64,000 nt of DNA. Source: Sporocytophaga myxococcoides. Its GTDB lineage: Bacteria > Bacteroidota > Bacteroidia > Cytophagales > Cytophagaceae. Below are positions 61,175 to 64,000 of the stretch, piece by piece (position 1 is the first letter of the stretch; the number at the start of each line of letters is the position of its first letter). The stretch covers positions 124,001 through 188,000 of the forward strand of contig NZ_BBLT01000005.1 in the NCBI RefSeq assembly GCF_000775915.1. The letters are read 5' to 3'. Both the position numbers and the translations under genes were made by a program. The notes under the pieces are model-generated. The model was not told the DNA's origin, searched no databases, and saw only the letters and a list, made by a program, of their open reading frames with translations.

Positions 61175-61210
61175 AAGTGATCCCTATTCGGATATAGGGA
61201 TCATTTTTAC
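61175..61210. terminator. Terminator of the RCC1-repeat gene
   Basis: GTGATCCCTAT / ATAGGGATCAT with a short TCGG loop, flanked by AAAA and TTTTT, so usable on both strands. Confidence 0.8.
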
Positions 61211-61230
61211 TTTTCTTATAATTAAAAGGT

Positions 61231-62637
61231 TTAATTTTTTATTAGTTTCAGATGTGTTGTTTTTTGAGAGGAAGTAAGTTGTATATAGTAAAGTCCGTTG
61301 TTGAGTGAAGAAATATCAATGCGCTGAGATATGTTATCTGTTTTTAAAACCTCGGTTCCTTTTGAATCAAACAAAGCCAGCGATATGTTATCAGACATTT
61401 GTGTAAGCTTTATATCAATGAAGTTCGTAGCAGGGTTAGGATAGATTTGTAAATCTGGAAATTCTGAATCTGCAATATTGTCCACAACATTTACCTTCAA
61501 GGTAAAGTCTTTTTCTGCTTCACAGTTTTTATCTTTAACTTTTAACCTGAATTGTGATTCAAAAGGTCCCTCTGGTGTACCTGAAAGGATACCGTCTTCA
61601 GAAAGTTGGAGACCTGAAGGTAAACTTCCTGAAACAACAGTCCAATTTGGATTGTCACAGATACCATTAGCTTTCAAAGTATAGGAGTAGGGTTGGCTTA
61701 TATTCGCATTCGGAAGACTTGCTGATTCAACTGATGCATTGCAGGAAGGTGCCAGATAAATAGTAAAGTCAATATCAGTGGCGATAGCTCTGACTCCCGA
61801 CAGTCCGGCAGGAACTTCGATTATTCTGGGCAATCCCCATGCAACGACCTTACCATCCTCAGTTAAAGCTACTATATGAAGAGTATTTGCTATAATTTCC
61901 TTCACGCCGGATAATCCTTTTGGAGTGCCAAAACAGTTTGACCAACTAACGACTGTTCCGTCCTGGTTTACTGCTAACATGCACTGATCTCCAGCAGCAA
62001 CAGCTTTTATGTTTTTAAGTCCGGGAGGAGTCATGGTTTGGCCATTACTATTATCACCCCATACTTCTACTGTACCGTCTTTTAAAAGAGCAATTCCATT
62101 TAGGGTACCTAAAGAAATTGCCTTTACTCCGGATAAGTTTTCCGGGAAATCCAGCTGACCAGAGTATGGTCCTTTTTCCGAATGCCCCCATCCAACGACA
62201 GTTCCGTCTTCTTTTAAAGCCAGATTGGCAGAGCCCCTTGAAGATATTGCTTTTACTCCTTGCAATCCTTCAGGAATAGTGGATTGACCTGCACGGTTGT
62301 CTCCCCATGCTACCAGGGTTCCATCTTCTTTTAAAGCTACACAGTGCCTTTCACCTGCAGCTACAGCTATAACACCTGTTAGCCCTTCGGGGATATCCGA
62401 TTGCCCATATGAGTTGTTTCCCCAACCTATGACAGTGCCGTCTTCTCTGACAGCTACTATATGAGAGCCGCCGGCAGCAATTGCTTTGAAATTAGATGTT
62501 TCAGGAGCATCATTGAGTATAATGGATCGATCTCCAAAATGTCCTAAGTTTAAAGGAATGTCACAATCTTGTCCGAAAACCTGGATGGATATCAGGCACA
62601 GTAATGAAGTTTTTAAAATGTCACGAAAAATGTTCAT
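61231..62637 (-). CDS. Secreted RCC1-repeat protein with Ig-like domain and T9SS sorting domain
   Basis: 468 residues. Signal peptide to about VFGQ, six to seven RCC1-type ~37-residue repeats (GVIAVAAGERHCVALKEDGT, LVAWGDNRAGQS; GVKAISLGTLNGIALLKDGT) forming a propeller (about 45-295), a putative-Ig domain (PYSYTLKANG; VVSGSLPSGLQLSEDGILSG) and a T9SS domain (LQIYPNPATNFIDIKLTQ to LKLIKN). Exported to the cell surface; likely a binding protein. Function unknown. Confidence 0.88.
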   Translation of the reverse strand: MNIFRDILKTSLLCLISIQVFGQDCDIPLNLGHFGDRSIILNDAPETSNFKAIAAGGSHIVAVREDGTVIGWGNNSYGQSDIPEGLTGVIAVAAGERHCVALKEDGTLVAWGDNRAGQSTIPEGLQGVKAISSRGSANLALKEDGTVVGWGHSEKGPYSGQLDFPENLSGVKAISLGTLNGIALLKDGTVEVWGDNSNGQTMTPPGLKNIKAVAAGDQCMLAVNQDGTVVSWSNCFGTPKGLSGVKEIIANTLHIVALTEDGKVVAWGLPRIIEVPAGLSGVRAIATDIDFTIYLAPSCNASVESASLPNANISQPYSYTLKANGICDNPNWTVVSGSLPSGLQLSEDGILSGTPEGPFESQFRLKVKDKNCEAEKDFTLKVNVVDNIADSEFPDLQIYPNPATNFIDIKLTQMSDNISLALFDSKGTEVLKTDNISQRIDISSLNNGLYYIQLTSSQKTTHLKLIKN

Positions 62638-63511
62638 GGATTCTTAAATGTCTTTAGTAATAGGATATGCAAATAGGATTATGAATATAATTGAAAAACC
62701 TGAATATAGCTATCATTAATACTATAGCTTAGAACGTCGTTACAGCTATTGAGTTGACTGTCACAAGCATTTATGCTGATGGAAGAATTAAATACCTGAT
62801 TTTGTGATTCTAAAACTGAAGATCATTTTATTTCTCTTGGGGCCTCACAGGTTAAAACCTTTCAGAATGAGTTAAACTTAAAAGATGCTATTTTTTTAAA
62901 GTTAGCTTTTGGAGATTAGTGTGTCTGAACTGGGATTTATGGAATTGCAAGATAGACAGGATTATCTCGGATGTTTATTCAGCAATGACTGGAAGACCGC
63001 ATTGTATGCTATACAACTCAAGGAGCCTTGGTGAGTAGATATCATGCAAAGAAGATATATAGCTGGAATAAGAAAGTTTATACAATTAGCGAAAGACTAC
63101 TGATTGTTCGAAAACAAATAAGTCCTGGTTGAAATCTCAATAATTCACGCGGGTAATTTGGTCAAGTAGAATTAAAATTGCTCCTTTTTATGAAAGAGTA
63201 CCGATGAAATCGTTGTAGTAGTTTTGATATCTAAAATAATAGTAAAGCTATTATTGTGGGTTTTTTTTGTATTTTATTTACAAAAGTGACAGGAAATACC
63301 TGAAACCCAGTAAAAGGGAAACCTTTCTTTAAAAAGGATTTATTTTGCCTTTCAATTGAATATTCTCATCTCTGTCCAATTTTCGTACTTTGAATGGACA
63401 GTAAGTTAAAAATTATACTGGTTTTTTAAATAATACTTTTATTGATGATAGTATTACTATTTTTTTTAAAATTTTTAATTATACTTGCGTCAGTAATTTG
63501 GGGAATATAAT
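62638..63511. other. Gene-free stretch
   Basis: About 870 bp. Short frames around 62970-63130 look vaguely protein-like but are broken by stops and match nothing I recognise; possible remnants of a lost gene. No RNA gene recognised. Confidence 0.35.
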
Positions 63512-64000
63512 ATGAGCACCAGGATAAGAATCAAATTAAATGAAAAACTTTATTTAAGGGATCCCGAGGAAACAGAGCTCGGGAGATATATTATAAATAA
63601 AAGTATCAATATGATAGACCAGTTGGGCTTTGAGCAATTTACTTTCAAAAAATTGGCTATAGAGATTGAATCTACTGAAGCTTCGGTATACCGGTATTTC
63701 GAAAACAAACATAAGCTGTTGGCATATATTATTTCATGGTATTGGGTGTGGCTCGATTACAAGATTGCTTTTAAGACCAATAATATCAAAAGTCCTAAAG
63801 AACGATTGAAAATAATCATAAAAGTTCTTTCAGAGGCTCAGTTAGATGATCCGACAACAGATTTTGACGAAGCAGCTTTACATCGGATAGTTGTTTCTGA
63901 ATCATCCAAAGCTTATCTGACAAAAGAAGTTGATTCTGCTAATAAGGATGGATTATACAGAGAGTATAAAAAATTATGCAAAAAAATAGCTGAGATAGTA
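63512..64000 (+). CDS. TetR-family regulator, N-terminal part (cut by window end)
   Basis: 163 codons remain open to the window end. The helix-turn-helix is clear (QFTFKKLAIEIESTEASVYR, YFENKHKLLAYIISWY) within the first 75 residues, followed by a helical ligand domain (SPKERLKIIIKVLSEAQLDD). The target genes lie outside the window. Confidence 0.88.
   Translation, partial: MSTRIRIKLNEKLYLRDPEETELGRYIINKSINMIDQLGFEQFTFKKLAIEIESTEASVYRYFENKHKLLAYIISWYWVWLDYKIAFKTNNIKSPKERLKIIIKVLSEAQLDDPTTDFDEAALHRIVVSESSKAYLTKEVDSANKDGLYREYKKLCKKIAEIV

Noticed and set aside
62960-63130. Transposase remnant upstream of the last TetR gene
   Set aside because: Fragments are short and frame-broken and I could not match them to a transposase motif such as DDE.

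Overview
The window reads as chromosomal DNA of an AT-rich Bacteroidetes bacterium, most likely a Cytophagales member of the Cytophaga/Sporocytophaga type. This is inferred from gene content: a TonB-dependent receptor, three large secreted proteins ending in type IX secretion (T9SS) sorting domains, a secreted GH8 glucanase, 7TM-DISM and hybrid histidine kinases, many Bacteroidetes-type lipoproteins and TAnnTTTG-like promoter boxes. I saw no rRNA, tRNA, CRISPR array, prophage or intact insertion sequence.

Layout. 1-4.4 kb (minus): a DUF4856 lipoprotein / imelysin lipoprotein / HTTM membrane protein / TonB receptor operon headed by three 19-bp dyads that look like an iron (Fur-type) operator. 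4.7-8.4 kb (plus): a TetR regulator with an ABC1/UbiB kinase, an SMR exporter and a membrane-anchored AraC regulator. 8.6-14.2 kb: a DUF1800/DUF1501 pair followed by a NarL-type two-component system. 14.3-15.4 kb: a tandem duplication of a small secreted protein gene, one copy dead. 15.9-20.5 kb: NhaA, a voltage-gated K+ channel, adenine deaminase with a duplicated scrap of its 3' end, and YwbE. 20.6-29.8 kb: a sugar dehydrogenase, two membrane sensors, an alpha/beta hydrolase and oligopeptidase B. 30.4-36.6 kb: two large convergent T9SS cargo proteins, a metalloprotease with repeated Ig-like modules and a sugar dehydrogenase/Ig/PA14 protein. 37-38.8 kb: a patch of gene decay. 38.9-46.3 kb: chromate transporter, GNAT, a hybrid kinase with LuxR output, an outer-membrane protein, a lone receiver, a Crp-like remnant and the GH8 enzyme. 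46.5-56.5 kb: a lipoprotein sugar dehydrogenase coupled to a cytochrome c, a FemAB/GNAT-like protein, an SH3-like lipoprotein, a divergent HxlR/DsbA-like pair with a perfect palindromic operator, a band-7 protein, and an ECF sigma / anti-sigma-like / ClpP operon. 57.2-64 kb: BASS transporter, cupin, truncated haemoglobin, two small conserved proteins among short hairpin repeats, an RCC1-repeat T9SS protein and a TetR gene cut by the window end.

How the genes fit together. The clearest functional units are the putative iron operon, the TetR-ABC1 pair, the NarL-type two-component pair, the dehydrogenase-cytochrome pair (translationally coupled) and the sigma/anti-sigma-like/ClpP operon. Three distinct sugar-dehydrogenase-fold proteins with different predicted locations, together with GH8 and the T9SS cargo, fit a polysaccharide-degrading lifestyle. 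No phage-defence or mobile system is evident. The least explained elements are the three-box operator with an internal attenuator-like hairpin, the ECF-ClpP operon, the sugar-binding-like sensor domain on the AraC regulator and the hairpin repeat family at 60-61 kb.
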